DNA of 16,424 nt, from the NCBI GenBank assembly GCA_905215615.1, contig CAJMQM010000018.1, positions 1 through 16,424 of the forward strand, in the 5' to 3' direction. Under the pieces are notes generated by a model. The model was not told the DNA's origin and ran no database searches. It saw only the letters and a list, made by a program, of their open reading frames with translations. This DNA is from an uncultured bacterium. Lineage in GTDB: Bacteria; Bacillota; Clostridia; TANB77; CAG-508. Below are positions 7,263 to 15,135 of this stretch, in pieces (the stretch's first letter is position 1; every line of letters begins with the position of its first letter). Position numbers and translations under genes: made by a program.

Positions 7263-7299
7263 AAATATTTTAATCTTTATATAATAAATTAAAATATTT
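7263..7299. repeat. AT-only inverted repeat between 6S RNA and prmC
   Basis: AAATATTTTAAT at 7263-7274 pairs perfectly with ATTAAAATATTT at 7288-7299 across a 13-base loop. Being all A/T in an AT-rich stretch, it may be chance or a weak terminator. The rest of 7174-7410 shows only the small palindrome at 7184-7198 and AT-rich sequence; I see no gene and no convincing prmC promoter. Confidence 0.3.
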
Positions 7300-7410
7300 T
7301 TATAGCATATTTCGTATTTATGTATAATGCTTGCAACTATTTTTTATATATTAGGAATATCTTTTTCTTTTATAGTATATCATAGAGATATTTTTATATC
7401 AACAAATTTA

Positions 7411-7428
7411 GCGGAGCAAAAGCCCCGC
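7411..7428 (-). terminator. GC-rich hairpin directly after 6S RNA
   Basis: On the minus strand GCGGGGC, TTTT and GCTCCGC form a 7-bp stem with one G-U pair and a four-base loop, immediately after the 6S RNA 3' end. The following TAAATTTG is a poor U tract, whereas a T7 run (7430-7436) precedes the hairpin. It may end ssrS transcription or define its processing. Confidence 0.5.
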
Positions 7429-7429
7429 C

Positions 7430-7625
7430 AAAAAAATACCCCCACCTCAGCCGTAAGATGAATGAAATTTTAAGGACCTGTTTACACAGGTGGGTGTCTT
7501 GTTGAACGCTACTGGGTTTCTCATTAATATAACAAGCATACACGCCACGTCCAAAGGCGGACTCCCGTTTTAAGTTTGTTGGTTCTAAAATTCCAGTCTA
7601 CACGCACCGCGCAGGGAAATATTTA
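7430..7625 (-). ncRNA. ssrS: 6S RNA
   Basis: 6S RNA binds the housekeeping RNA polymerase holoenzyme by mimicking an open promoter and is released when the polymerase copies a short product RNA from it. The minus strand here has the family order. A 5' arm starts AAATATTTCCCTGC. A GTCCGCCTTTGGAC element is followed by TATGCTTG and GAGAAACCC, matching the E. coli sequence with CATGCTCGG and GAGAAGCC. Then ACACCCACCTGT with its small hairpin (ACCTGT, TTAC, ACAGGT) corresponds to the ACACATTCACCTTG region of E. coli. The ends can close through AAATA with TATTT and CCCTGC with GTGGGG. The length of about 190-196 nt is typical. It is more GC-rich than its surroundings, as expected for a structured RNA. 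The exact ends are estimates. The flanking 7678-7837 up to the truB stop is AT-rich and empty. Confidence 0.82.
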
Positions 7626-7648
7626 TTTCTTATTGTTATTGTGTTTAT

Positions 7649-7677
7649 ATATTATCATATATTTAAAATAATTTCAA
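7649..7677 (-). promoter_or_regulatory. Predicted promoter of 6S RNA
   Basis: On the minus strand TTGAAA (7672-7677) is followed after 17 bases by TAATAT (7649-7654). The predicted start near 7642 is about 20 nt upstream of the conserved 5' arm, consistent with a short precursor trimmed to the mature RNA. It indicates that 6S RNA does not depend on readthrough from truB. Confidence 0.45.
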
Positions 7678-7837
7678 TTATAAGTTTTAGCATATTATTT
7701 AAAATTTTCTAATTTTCTTTATTTATCTATTTATATTATGTGTTTTTCTATATAATTTATGTATTTTGTTCATTTGCTTTTTTATTAATTTTATGATATA
7801 TTTAATTTATATGTGCATTAATTTTGTACATATTTTT

Positions 7838-8836
7838 TTATATTATTACATCTCTTTTTAACTTTCCATTAGTGTTTATTCCAATTCCAATAAATTTATT
7901 TTGGCTGTATATTCTATAAATTCCCTCTTCTCTATTATTGTTTATTTTTACTCCATTTAAAAATTTATTTAAAGTTTCTGTATTAAATTCTATTTTTCCA
8001 TGTTTTGAGAATAGTTCTTCTATTGAAATATAGTATTTATGCTTTTCATTACTGCTTGTTTTTTCTAATATATTTTCTGTTTCTGAATTATTGTAAATAA
8101 TTTCATTTTCTTTTAAATCTATTAGTTTTTCTAATTCGTTAATAGTAATAGTATTTTCAATTTTAAATTCTCCTACTCTTGTTCTTTGTAGTTCTTTCAT
8201 ATAGCCACAAGTATTTAGCTTTTCGGCAATATTTTCGCATAATGTTCTTATATATGTACCTTTTGAACAACTTACTTTAAATGTAATAATGTTTTCTTTG
8301 CTATTAAAATTAATAAGTTCTATTTTGTATATTTCTATTTCTCGTGGCTTTACATCTATTTGTTTGTTTTCTCTAGCATATTCATATAGCTTTTTGCCAT
8401 TAACTTTAATTGCAGAATATATTGGTGGCTTTTGAAGATTTTTTCCTACAAATTGATTTAATACTTTTTGTAAATAGTTTTCAATATTTTTGCTTTCCTC
8501 ATTTTTATTATTAAAGCTTTCAATGTTTAAACATAAGTCCACACTATTAATAAGTTCTTTCAAATTTACAGGCTTTTCTTCTATTATTTTTCCTTCTCCA
8601 TCTGCTGTATCTGTTTTTATTCCTAATTGTAATTCTGCAATATATTCTTTATCGTGATTTATTAAATATTTTGAAATTTTAGTGGCATTACCTAATAAAA
8701 GTGGTAATACACCAGTTGCATTAGGGTCTAATGTTCCTGTGTGTCCCACTTTTACTTTTAATAGTTTCTTTATTTTTGCTACCACATCATGTGATGTCCA
8801 GTCTTTTTCTTTATTTATTAATATAATTCCATCCAT
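7838..8836 (-). CDS. truB: tRNA pseudouridine-55 synthase TruB
   Basis: TruB converts U55 in the T-loop of tRNAs to pseudouridine and also acts as a tRNA chaperone. The 332-residue product begins MDGIILINKEKDWTSHDVV. It carries the catalytic block GHTGTLDPNATGVLP with the nucleophile Asp37, then KPPIYSAIKVNGKKLYEYAR and the CSKGTYIRTLCEN motif. The start is ATG 8836 behind AGGAGC; the frame is open for 62 more codons upstream, but that extension overlaps nrnA and has no TruB-like sequence. The protein is slightly longer than B. subtilis TruB (about 309). Extra Asn/Lys/Glu-rich stretches appear near residues 100-120 and 255-275. It follows nrnA after 29 nt. ribF, the usual next gene, is absent; 6S RNA follows instead. 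Confidence 0.96.
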   Translation of the reverse strand: MDGIILINKEKDWTSHDVVAKIKKLLKVKVGHTGTLDPNATGVLPLLLGNATKISKYLINHDKEYIAELQLGIKTDTADGEGKIIEEKPVNLKELINSVDLCLNIESFNNKNEESKNIENYLQKVLNQFVGKNLQKPPIYSAIKVNGKKLYEYARENKQIDVKPREIEIYKIELINFNSKENIITFKVSCSKGTYIRTLCENIAEKLNTCGYMKELQRTRVGEFKIENTITINELEKLIDLKENEIIYNNSETENILEKTSSNEKHKYYISIEELFSKHGKIEFNTETLNKFLNGVKINNNREEGIYRIYSQNKFIGIGINTNGKLKRDVII

Positions 8837-8865
8837 TTTAGCTCCTAAATAGAATATGTATTGTA

Positions 8866-9816
8866 TTATAAAGCTGTTCTTATTTGCCTCAATAGCTTTT
8901 CTTTTGCTTGTTCTATTGTGCAACCTTGTATTGTACAGCCAGCTGCTTTTACATGTCCGCCTCCACCAAAAGCTAAGCATACATCTGAAACATTTACATA
9001 ATCGTTTGAGCGTAAAGAGCACCTTATTCCTTTATCTGTTTCTGTTACAAGTACAGAAACTTCCACTCCTTCTACATCTCTTCCTACTTCTACTATTCCT
9101 TCTTTGTCTCCTTGACTTGCATTTACGCTTTTCTCATCTTCTTTAGTTATATATGTAAATGATACTTTTCCATCTTCTAAAAATTCTATTCTATCTGTTG
9201 CAATTCTTGTTAGCTCAAAATTTGCTTTAGTTTTAGTTTGCAATACATTTTTATAAATTTTAGATACATTTACTCCTTTATTAAGAAGCCATGATACAAA
9301 TTCAAAAGTGTCTGCTGTAACTCCTTCATACTTAAATCCACCAGTATCTGTTATTATTCCAGTTAAAATACAAGTACCAATGTCTTTAGTAACTTCTATA
9401 CCAAAATATTCTAAAACTACTAAAAGTACTTGTGCACATGCTGGTGCTGCTGGATTTACATAGTTATATGTTCCAAACATTGTATTTGTTCCATGGTGGT
9501 CTATGTTAACTTTCATTTTAGCATTTTCAAAATATTTTGCAAAACCGTTTAGCATTTTTATTGTAGCACAATCTACAGAAATTGCTAGGTCGTATTTCTC
9601 TATATTGCTTTCTTTTTTTATTTCACTTGTTCCTGGTAAAAATTTAAAAATTTTAGAATATTCTGGAATTATTATATCTGGATTTTTGCCATAATCCTTT
9701 AGAGCGTTATACATAGCTAAACCGCTTCCTATGGCATCTCCGTCTGGGTTTTCATGTGTTAAAATAACAATTTTTTCCGCTTTGTCTATTTCTTCTTTAA
9801 TATTATCTAGAGTCAT
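8866..9816 (-). CDS. nrnA: NrnA-type DHH phosphoesterase (nanoRNase / pAp phosphatase)
   Basis: NrnA degrades 2-5 nt RNA fragments and dephosphorylates 3'-phosphoadenosine-5'-phosphate, substituting for Orn in Firmicutes. The 316-residue protein has the DHH-family metal-binding motifs: HENPDGDAIGSG at 21-32, VDCA at 81-84 and IDHHGTN at 105-111. ITDTGGFKYEGVT follows them. The C-terminal DHHA1 substrate-binding domain holds LAFGGGGHVKAAGC. ATG 9816 is preceded by AAGGAG at nine bases; 16 more in-frame codons upstream (to 9864) would include that site and are rejected. Its position between rbfA (51-nt gap) and truB (29-nt gap) is conserved in the nusA-infB operon of many Firmicutes. Confidence 0.95.
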   Translation of the reverse strand: MTLDNIKEEIDKAEKIVILTHENPDGDAIGSGLAMYNALKDYGKNPDIIIPEYSKIFKFLPGTSEIKKESNIEKYDLAISVDCATIKMLNGFAKYFENAKMKVNIDHHGTNTMFGTYNYVNPAAPACAQVLLVVLEYFGIEVTKDIGTCILTGIITDTGGFKYEGVTADTFEFVSWLLNKGVNVSKIYKNVLQTKTKANFELTRIATDRIEFLEDGKVSFTYITKEDEKSVNASQGDKEGIVEVGRDVEGVEVSVLVTETDKGIRCSLRSNDYVNVSDVCLAFGGGGHVKAAGCTIQGCTIEQAKEKLLRQIRTAL

Positions 9817-9867
9817 TATAATTTTCTCCTTACTCTTATTATTTGCTCTTTTGAATTTTATCACTAA

Positions 9868-10275
9868 TTATTCTTCATTTCCATCTTCTGAGCTAATATT
9901 TTTATTTTTTTCTAAAAGCTCTTTATCTTTTTTTAATACATCTGCTATTATTTTGTCCATTTTTTCACCATATTCAATTGACTCATCTAATTCAAATTGT
10001 AGGTCTGGTGTAATACGTAAATTTATTTTTTTAGCTATTTGACCTCTTATATAACCTGCTGCACTCTGAAGACCAGCCATAGTTTTAGTCTTGCTTTTTG
10101 AATTTAATAAGCTAACATATACTCTTGCAAATCTTAAGTCTGGTGTAATTTTTACTTTTGTTACACTTACTAAACCAGTTATGTTAGAATTTTTTAATTC
10201 AAATGTAATTACATGGCTGATTTTCTTTTTTAGTTCTTCATTAATTCTATTTAGTCTTGTATTATCTTTAGACAT
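9868..10275 (-). CDS. rbfA: Ribosome-binding factor A
   Basis: RbfA is a KH-like protein that binds immature 30S subunits and assists 16S rRNA maturation; it is also linked to cold adaptation. The 135-residue sequence has the family pattern: RLNRINEELKKKISHVI, then GLVSVTKVKITPDLRFARVY (about 34-53), RGQIAKKINLRITPDLQFEL and a charged tail ending SSEDGNEE. ATG 10275 is preceded by AAAGGA. It lies downstream of infB after an unusually long 170-nt gap that contains a 35-bp palindrome, and is followed by nrnA after 51 nt. Confidence 0.96.
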   Translation of the reverse strand: MSKDNTRLNRINEELKKKISHVITFELKNSNITGLVSVTKVKITPDLRFARVYVSLLNSKSKTKTMAGLQSAAGYIRGQIAKKINLRITPDLQFELDESIEYGEKMDKIIADVLKKDKELLEKNKNISSEDGNEE

Positions 10276-10311
10276 TTTTAATCCTTTCTGAGTTTAAATA
10301 ATTTTAAAGCT

Positions 10312-10346
10312 ATATTTACTGTATAAATAATTTATACAGTAAATAT
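10312..10346. repeat. 35-bp perfect palindrome between infB and rbfA
   Basis: ATATTTACTGTATAAAT at 10312-10328 and its exact reverse complement at 10330-10346 surround a single central base. One base further out, AGC (10308-10310) and GCT (10347-10349) extend the pairing around a one-base bulge. In the infB-rbfA transcript this would form a long hairpin about 35 nt before the rbfA start, followed by AT-rich but not pure-U sequence. It could be an attenuator, an RNase processing site, or in DNA form an operator. The rest of 10347-10445 is AT-rich and shows nothing else. Confidence 0.6.
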
Positions 10347-10445
10347 GCTTATTAATTTTTTACATTTAGAAAATTTTCATTATGTTTAAATTTTTTTATA
10401 TTTTATATCTATAATTAATTTTTATATGCATTATAAAATTTTTAC

Positions 10446-13382
10446 TTATTTAACTTGTTCTTGTACAAAAACTTCAATTTTGTCTCCTTCTTTTATGTCA
10501 TTGTAGTTTTCTATTTGAAGTCCACATTCAAAGCCTTTTGTAACTTCTTTAGCATCATCTTTAAATCTTTTTAGAGAAACAAGTTTTCCTTCATGTATAA
10601 CAACATCTTCTCTAATTACTCTTACTCCTGCATTTCTTTCAACTTTTCCACTAAGTACAAAACATCCTGCAATTGTACCAACATTTGATACTCTAAATGT
10701 TTGCCTTACTTCTGCTTCTCCTATAACTCTTTCTTCAAATACAGGGTCTAACATACCTTTCATTGCCGCTTCTACATCTTCAATTGCTTGGTATATTACA
10801 GAATATTGTTTTACTTCTACTTCTTCTCTTTCCGCCATATCTTTTGCAGTTGCTGTAGGACGTACATTAAATGCAATTACAATAGCTTTTGCAGCTTTTG
10901 CAAGTTGAACATCTGATTCTGTAACAGCTCCTGCACTATAATGTATAACTTTTACTTTTACTTCTTCATTAGATAATTTTTCTAATGATTGTGTTAAAGC
11001 TTCTGAAGTACCTTGTACATCTGCTTTTACTATTATGTTTAATTGTTTTAAATTTTCACTTGCCATTTTTTCAAAAACATTACTTAGTGTAACTTTATTT
11101 ACATTGCTTAGGTGTTCTTCTCTTTCTTGGCGTTTTCTTCTTTCTATTAAGTGTTTAGCAGTTTTTTCGTCTTTTACTTCATAGAAAGTATCTCCTGCTT
11201 CTGGAACTTCTGTTAATCCCATAATTTCTACTGGTGTAGATGGTCCTGCTTCTTTTACTTTTTGTCCTTTATCGTTTTTCATTGCTCTAATTTTTCCTAT
11301 AGATTTTCCTACAACTATAGTATCTCCAACATTTAAAGTTCCTCTTTGAACTAACATAGATGCAATTGGACCTTTTGCCTTATCTAGTCTTGCTTCTATA
11401 ACAGCACCTTTTGCTTGTTTATTAGGGTTTGCCTTAAGTTCTTTCATGTCTGCTACTAACAATACCATTTCTAGTAAGTTTTCTATATTTAAGTGCTTTT
11501 TAGCAGAAATAGGTACAAAAATTGTATCTCCGCCCCACTCTTCAGGCACTAATTCATATTCCATTAATTGTTGTTTTATTTTATCAATATTAGCTCCTGG
11601 TAAATCTATTTTGTTTACAGCAACTATAATTGGAATTTCTGCAGCTTTTGCATGATTAATTGCCTCTATTGTTTGTGGCATAACACCATCATCTGCTGCT
11701 ACTACAAGTATTGCTATATCTGTAATTTGTGCACCTCTTGCTCTCATGCTTGTAAATGCTTCGTGTCCTGGAGTATCTAAGAAAGTAATCTCTCTACCAT
11801 TTATATTTACTTTATAAGCACCTATGTGTTGTGTAATTCCTCCAGCTTCTCCTTCTATAACATTGGTTTTTCTAATTGCATCTAGAAGTGATGTTTTACC
11901 ATGGTCTACGTGTCCCATAACTACAACAACTGGTGGTCTTGCTTTTAATTCTTCTTCCTTATCTTCTGAGTCGTCGAATAAGATGTCTTCTTCTTTTATT
12001 TCTTCTTTCTTTTTAGCAGTTACTCCAAATTCGCTTGATACTAGATATGCAGTATCGAAGTCTACAGTATTATTAATTGTAGCCATAATTCCATAATTGA
12101 ATAATTTTTTTATAATTTCTCCACTTGTCTTTTTTAATTCCATAGCAAGGTCTTTTACTGTTATGTTATCTGGAATAGTAATTTCTTTTAGTTCAAATAT
12201 TTTTTGTTTGTTTCTTTCTTCGTCTTTTTGAAGTTTCTTTTTGTTTTTCTTTCCTCTAGCAGTAGTTAAGTCATAGTAATCTAACATACCACCATCTTGC
12301 TCTGTAAACATGTGAGATAATCTATCTTCTTGTTTTAGTTTATTTAATTTTCCGCTATCAAACTCTTCAAAGCTTCCTTTTCTTGTACGTGATGCTTTTT
12401 TGTTTTTTTCTTCATAACGATTATTACTCTTTGCTTTATCAATTGCTTTGCTGCTGTTGTAATCTCTTTGGCTTTCTTTTTCTACAATTTCTGTAGACAT
12501 TATGTCTTTAATATTTCTATCTATTCCTCTGCTATCTAAAGGTCTTTGTTGCCTGTTAAAGTTTGGTCTTTGGTTATTGTTGTTGCCATATCTATTTTGA
12601 CCGTTTTGATTATTTCTATTGTTAAATTTATTTTGATTATTATCATGGTAATTATTGGCATTATTTTTATAATTGCCATTTGAATTTCCATGGTAATTGT
12701 TGTTATTGCGGAAGTTATTGTCCCTTTGATTATTACGGTAATTATTATTTCTATAATTATTGTTTTGGTTATTTACTTGAGCTCTATTTTCATTTGGCAT
12801 ACTAGCTTTTTCTTGTACATTTGAAGTTGTATTTCTAGTATCAGTTTGATTTTCTTTTTTACTTACTTCTTTTGTAGTATTTTCTACTTTAACTTCTGCT
12901 ACTTTTTCTTCTTTTTTTACTTCTTCCTTTTTTAGAGGTTCTTCTTTTTTCTCTTCTTTCTTTCCAAATCCAAATAGCTCGCTTACAGTAAGTGGTTTTT
13001 GTGGTTTATTACGATAAACTATATTGTAATCTTGATTAGATTTTCTTTCAACAAAACCTACATCTCTTCTAGTATTTTCTTTCTTTTTCTCTTCTTCTTT
13101 TTTCTTATCTTCTTCGTCGGAAATAATAACCTCTCTTCTAATAATGACAGGTGTAGAACCTTTTTTGTTATCTTCCTTTGCTTTGCTTCTTTCCTCTTTT
13201 GCTTGCTTATTAGAAGAATTAATACCTCCTTTTAAGCTTTTTTCTAGTTTTTCTGCTTGTTCCATACTTATAGCACTTAAATGACTACTCACATCCATCC
13301 CTAATTCCTTTGCTTTGTTTACTAAATCTTTACTTGTTATTTGTATTTTTTTGGCTAATTCATATATTTTGACCTTATCCAA
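10446..13382 (-). CDS. infB: Translation initiation factor IF-2
   Basis: IF-2 is the GTPase that brings initiator tRNA to the 30S subunit and promotes subunit joining. The 978-residue product starts DKVKIYELAKKIQITSKDLV (IF2N domain 1). A Lys/Glu-rich segment follows, then an Asn-rich low-complexity stretch (about residues 195-280). A second IF2N domain is at about 400-465, with VVVMGHVDHGKTSLLDAIR (G1) near 483, DTPGHEAFTS (G3) and NKID (G4). The C-terminal beta barrels and initiator-tRNA domain complete it. I prefer TTG 13382 because it aligns with the usual IF2 N-terminus (MxKxxVYELAK) and has GGGGGTGAGG just upstream; GTG 13397, five codons earlier, is possible. The start overlaps the end of ylxQ, implying translational coupling. 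Length is above the usual 700-890 of Firmicutes because of the linker. Confidence 0.97.
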   Translation of the reverse strand: MDKVKIYELAKKIQITSKDLVNKAKELGMDVSSHLSAISMEQAEKLEKSLKGGINSSNKQAKEERSKAKEDNKKGSTPVIIRREVIISDEEDKKKEEEKKKENTRRDVGFVERKSNQDYNIVYRNKPQKPLTVSELFGFGKKEEKKEEPLKKEEVKKEEKVAEVKVENTTKEVSKKENQTDTRNTTSNVQEKASMPNENRAQVNNQNNNYRNNNYRNNQRDNNFRNNNNYHGNSNGNYKNNANNYHDNNQNKFNNRNNQNGQNRYGNNNNQRPNFNRQQRPLDSRGIDRNIKDIMSTEIVEKESQRDYNSSKAIDKAKSNNRYEEKNKKASRTRKGSFEEFDSGKLNKLKQEDRLSHMFTEQDGGMLDYYDLTTARGKKNKKKLQKDEERNKQKIFELKEITIPDNITVKDLAMELKKTSGEIIKKLFNYGIMATINNTVDFDTAYLVSSEFGVTAKKKEEIKEEDILFDDSEDKEEELKARPPVVVVMGHVDHGKTSLLDAIRKTNVIEGEAGGITQHIGAYKVNINGREITFLDTPGHEAFTSMRARGAQITDIAILVVAADDGVMPQTIEAINHAKAAEIPIIVAVNKIDLPGANIDKIKQQLMEYELVPEEWGGDTIFVPISAKKHLNIENLLEMVLLVADMKELKANPNKQAKGAVIEARLDKAKGPIASMLVQRGTLNVGDTIVVGKSIGKIRAMKNDKGQKVKEAGPSTPVEIMGLTEVPEAGDTFYEVKDEKTAKHLIERRKRQEREEHLSNVNKVTLSNVFEKMASENLKQLNIIVKADVQGTSEALTQSLEKLSNEEVKVKVIHYSAGAVTESDVQLAKAAKAIVIAFNVRPTATAKDMAEREEVEVKQYSVIYQAIEDVEAAMKGMLDPVFEERVIGEAEVRQTFRVSNVGTIAGCFVLSGKVERNAGVRVIREDVVIHEGKLVSLKRFKDDAKEVTKGFECGLQIENYNDIKEGDKIEVFVQEQVK

Positions 13383-13701
13383 TAACCTCACCCCCACTTA
13401 AAATTTTTATAATTTCTTTTGAAAAATTATCATCACATACTCCTATTACTACTTTATTTTGTTTTCCTATTGCATGGCTTAAGTCGTATTCTTCAAACTC
13501 TTCGTAAATTGGTATTTTTCTGCTATCACATAGCTTTTTAAAGTTTATTTTTGTTCTTTCAGATGCATCTTTAGCAATTAAAATTAGTTTTACTTTATTT
13601 TGCATTATTGCTTCATTGCAACTTTCATTTCCAAACTTTACTTTTCCAGCTCTCATAGCTAAACCAATTAGTCTTAATACTTTAGAATTATTTATCAACA
13701 A
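13375..13701 (-). CDS. ylxQ: YlxQ, L7Ae/L30e-family RNA-binding protein
   Basis: YlxQ (RplGA) proteins belong to the L7Ae/L30e/Gadd45 fold, which binds kink-turn RNA; the exact role in bacteria is unclear. The 108 residues show the family pattern KVLRLIGLAMRAGKVKFGNE, LILIAKDASERTKINFKKLC and HAIGKQNKVVIGV. The start is TTG 13701 (the adjacent TTG at 13698 is possible) with AGAGGTG upstream; no ATG is available at the conserved N-terminus. It overlaps ylxR by 14 bp and infB by about 8 bp, so ylxR, ylxQ and infB are probably translationally coupled. Confidence 0.94.
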   Translation of the reverse strand: MLINNSKVLRLIGLAMRAGKVKFGNESCNEAIMQNKVKLILIAKDASERTKINFKKLCDSRKIPIYEEFEEYDLSHAIGKQNKVVIGVCDDNFSKEIIKILSGGEVIG

Positions 13702-13954
13702 TTACACCTCTTAAATTTTCATAAATTTGCAAATCTATTTTTGTTTTTAAACTTCTTTCTAGTTTCTTAGATTTTATTGCTTTTTCCAAACACTCTATAT
13801 TTTTACAAATGTATGCTCCTCTTCCATTTGCTTTTCCTGTTGTATCTACATTTATATTTCCTTCAGAATTTTTTACTATTCTTATTAGTTGCTTTTTTTC
13901 TTTTTTTTCATTACAACCAATGCATGTTCTTTCTGGTATTGTTTTCAAATACAT
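13688..13954 (-). CDS. ylxR: YlxR / RnpM, RNase P modulator (DUF448)
   Basis: The YlxR family is small and found between nusA and infB in most Gram-positive bacteria; it has been reported to bind the RNase P RNA and modulate its activity (RnpM). The 88-residue protein has the signature RTCIGCNEKKEKKQLIRIV (about residues 9-27), the central NGRGAYIC motif (about 43-50) and a basic tail. ATG 13954 is chosen because AAGGA lies five bases upstream; an in-frame GTG directly before it (13957) is an alternative. It follows nusA after 39 nt and overlaps ylxQ by 14 bp. Confidence 0.95.
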   Translation of the reverse strand: MYLKTIPERTCIGCNEKKEKKQLIRIVKNSEGNINVDTTGKANGRGAYICKNIECLEKAIKSKKLERSLKTKIDLQIYENLRGVIVDK

Positions 13955-13993
13955 CACTTTCCTTATTGTTATATGTATTTTTTATTTAACATA

Positions 13994-15118
13994 TTATTCT
14001 TCATTTTTTTCATTTTCTTGCTCACTTTGAGCTTGCATCATTATTTCTCTAAATTGACTTTCACTCTTTATATCTATTTTCCAATTAGTAAGTTTTGCAG
14101 CTAAACGTGCATTTTGCCCAGATTTACCTATTGCCAATGATAATTGGTCATCTGGTACTATAACTTGTGCAAATTTCTCGTCTTCTTTTATATCTACTGC
14201 CATAACTTGTGCTGGAAGCAATGCCGCTGAAATAAATATTGATGGGTCTTCGTTCCACTCTATTACATCTATTTTTTCTCCATGTAGCTCATTTATAATG
14301 TTTTGAATTCTTATTCCTTTTTGTCCTACACAAGAACCTACTGGATCTATATTTTCATTTGGAGAATATACTGCTATTTTGCTTCTGCTTCCTGGGTCTC
14401 TTGATACACTTTTAATTTCTATAACACCTTCGTATATTTCTGGAATCTCTAGTTCAAATAATTTTCTTACAAATTCTGCTGAAGTTCTAGAAACTATAAC
14501 TTGTGGTGCACCTTTCATACCTCTTTCAACATCTAATATATATGCTCTTATTTTGTCGTTAACTCTATATTTTTCTGTTGGTACTTGCTCTTTTACTGGC
14601 ATTATTCCTTCTAGTTTTCCTAAATCTAATACTACAACTCCACCATCAGATTTTTGTACAATTCCAGATACGATTTCGCCTTTTCTTTCATTGAATTCGT
14701 TAAATAAAACATTTCTTGAAACTTCTCTAATTTTTTGTACAATTACTTGTTTTGCAGTTTGTGCTGCTATTCTTCCAAAGTTTTTAGGTATTATTTCAAC
14801 TTCTGCTTTATCTCCTACTTCTAGGTTTTTATTTATTTTTTTTGCATCTTCTAGGTTTATTTGTAATTGTGGGTTTTCTACTATTTCTACTACATCTTTT
14901 TCTGCATATACATGTATTTCCCCTGTTACTTTGTCCATTATAACTTTAACATTTTCAGCTGAATCAAAGTTTCTTTTATATGCTGTAACTAATGCAGTTT
15001 CTATAGATTCTAGTAAATAATCTTTAGGTATGCCATTTTCTTTTTCTAAATCCTCCATTGCTATTATTAACTCAGTAGAATCAATTGCTGGTGCATTTTT
15101 CTTTGCTACTTTTTTCAT
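13994..15118 (-). CDS. nusA: Transcription termination/antitermination factor NusA
   Basis: NusA binds RNA polymerase and nascent RNA, slowing elongation and tuning intrinsic termination. The 374-residue length matches Firmicutes NusA (about 370), which lacks the extra C-terminal acidic repeats of Proteobacteria. The order is: an RNA-polymerase-binding N-terminal domain (about 10-125), an S1 domain with EGIMP (about 135-200), then the KH region with SVSRDPGSRSKIAV and GSCVGQKGIRIQ. A second KH with DDQLSLAIGKSGQNARLAA and a Gln/Glu-rich tail end the protein. ATG 15118 follows GGGAG. It lies 17 nt after rimP. NusA autoregulates its operon in some bacteria, and the leader hairpin upstream of rimP is a candidate site, by inference only. 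Confidence 0.98.
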   Translation of the reverse strand: MKKVAKKNAPAIDSTELIIAMEDLEKENGIPKDYLLESIETALVTAYKRNFDSAENVKVIMDKVTGEIHVYAEKDVVEIVENPQLQINLEDAKKINKNLEVGDKAEVEIIPKNFGRIAAQTAKQVIVQKIREVSRNVLFNEFNERKGEIVSGIVQKSDGGVVVLDLGKLEGIMPVKEQVPTEKYRVNDKIRAYILDVERGMKGAPQVIVSRTSAEFVRKLFELEIPEIYEGVIEIKSVSRDPGSRSKIAVYSPNENIDPVGSCVGQKGIRIQNIINELHGEKIDVIEWNEDPSIFISAALLPAQVMAVDIKEDEKFAQVIVPDDQLSLAIGKSGQNARLAAKLTNWKIDIKSESQFREIMMQAQSEQENEKNEE

Positions 15119-15135
15119 TTTTATTACTCCCTTCT

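Noticed and set aside
7430..7625. tmRNA, RNase P RNA or SRP RNA as identity of the structured RNA
   Set aside because: There is no tag-peptide reading frame or tRNA-like ends, no RNase P core motif (GAGGAAAGTCC type) and no SRP Alu or GGAAGC signature. The order of conserved blocks fits 6S RNA.
8837..9022. A 62-codon N-terminal extension of truB
   Set aside because: It overlaps nrnA in another frame, its sequence is Cys/Arg/Trp-rich and unlike TruB, and a good ribosome-binding site lies at ATG 8836.
14379..15020. Plus-strand open frame of 213 codons opposite nusA
   Set aside because: It is a shadow of the well-supported nusA gene, with no motifs and Ser/Thr/Leu-rich antisense composition. 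The same holds for plus-strand frames opposite dnaK, infB, nrnA, hemW and the repeat protein.
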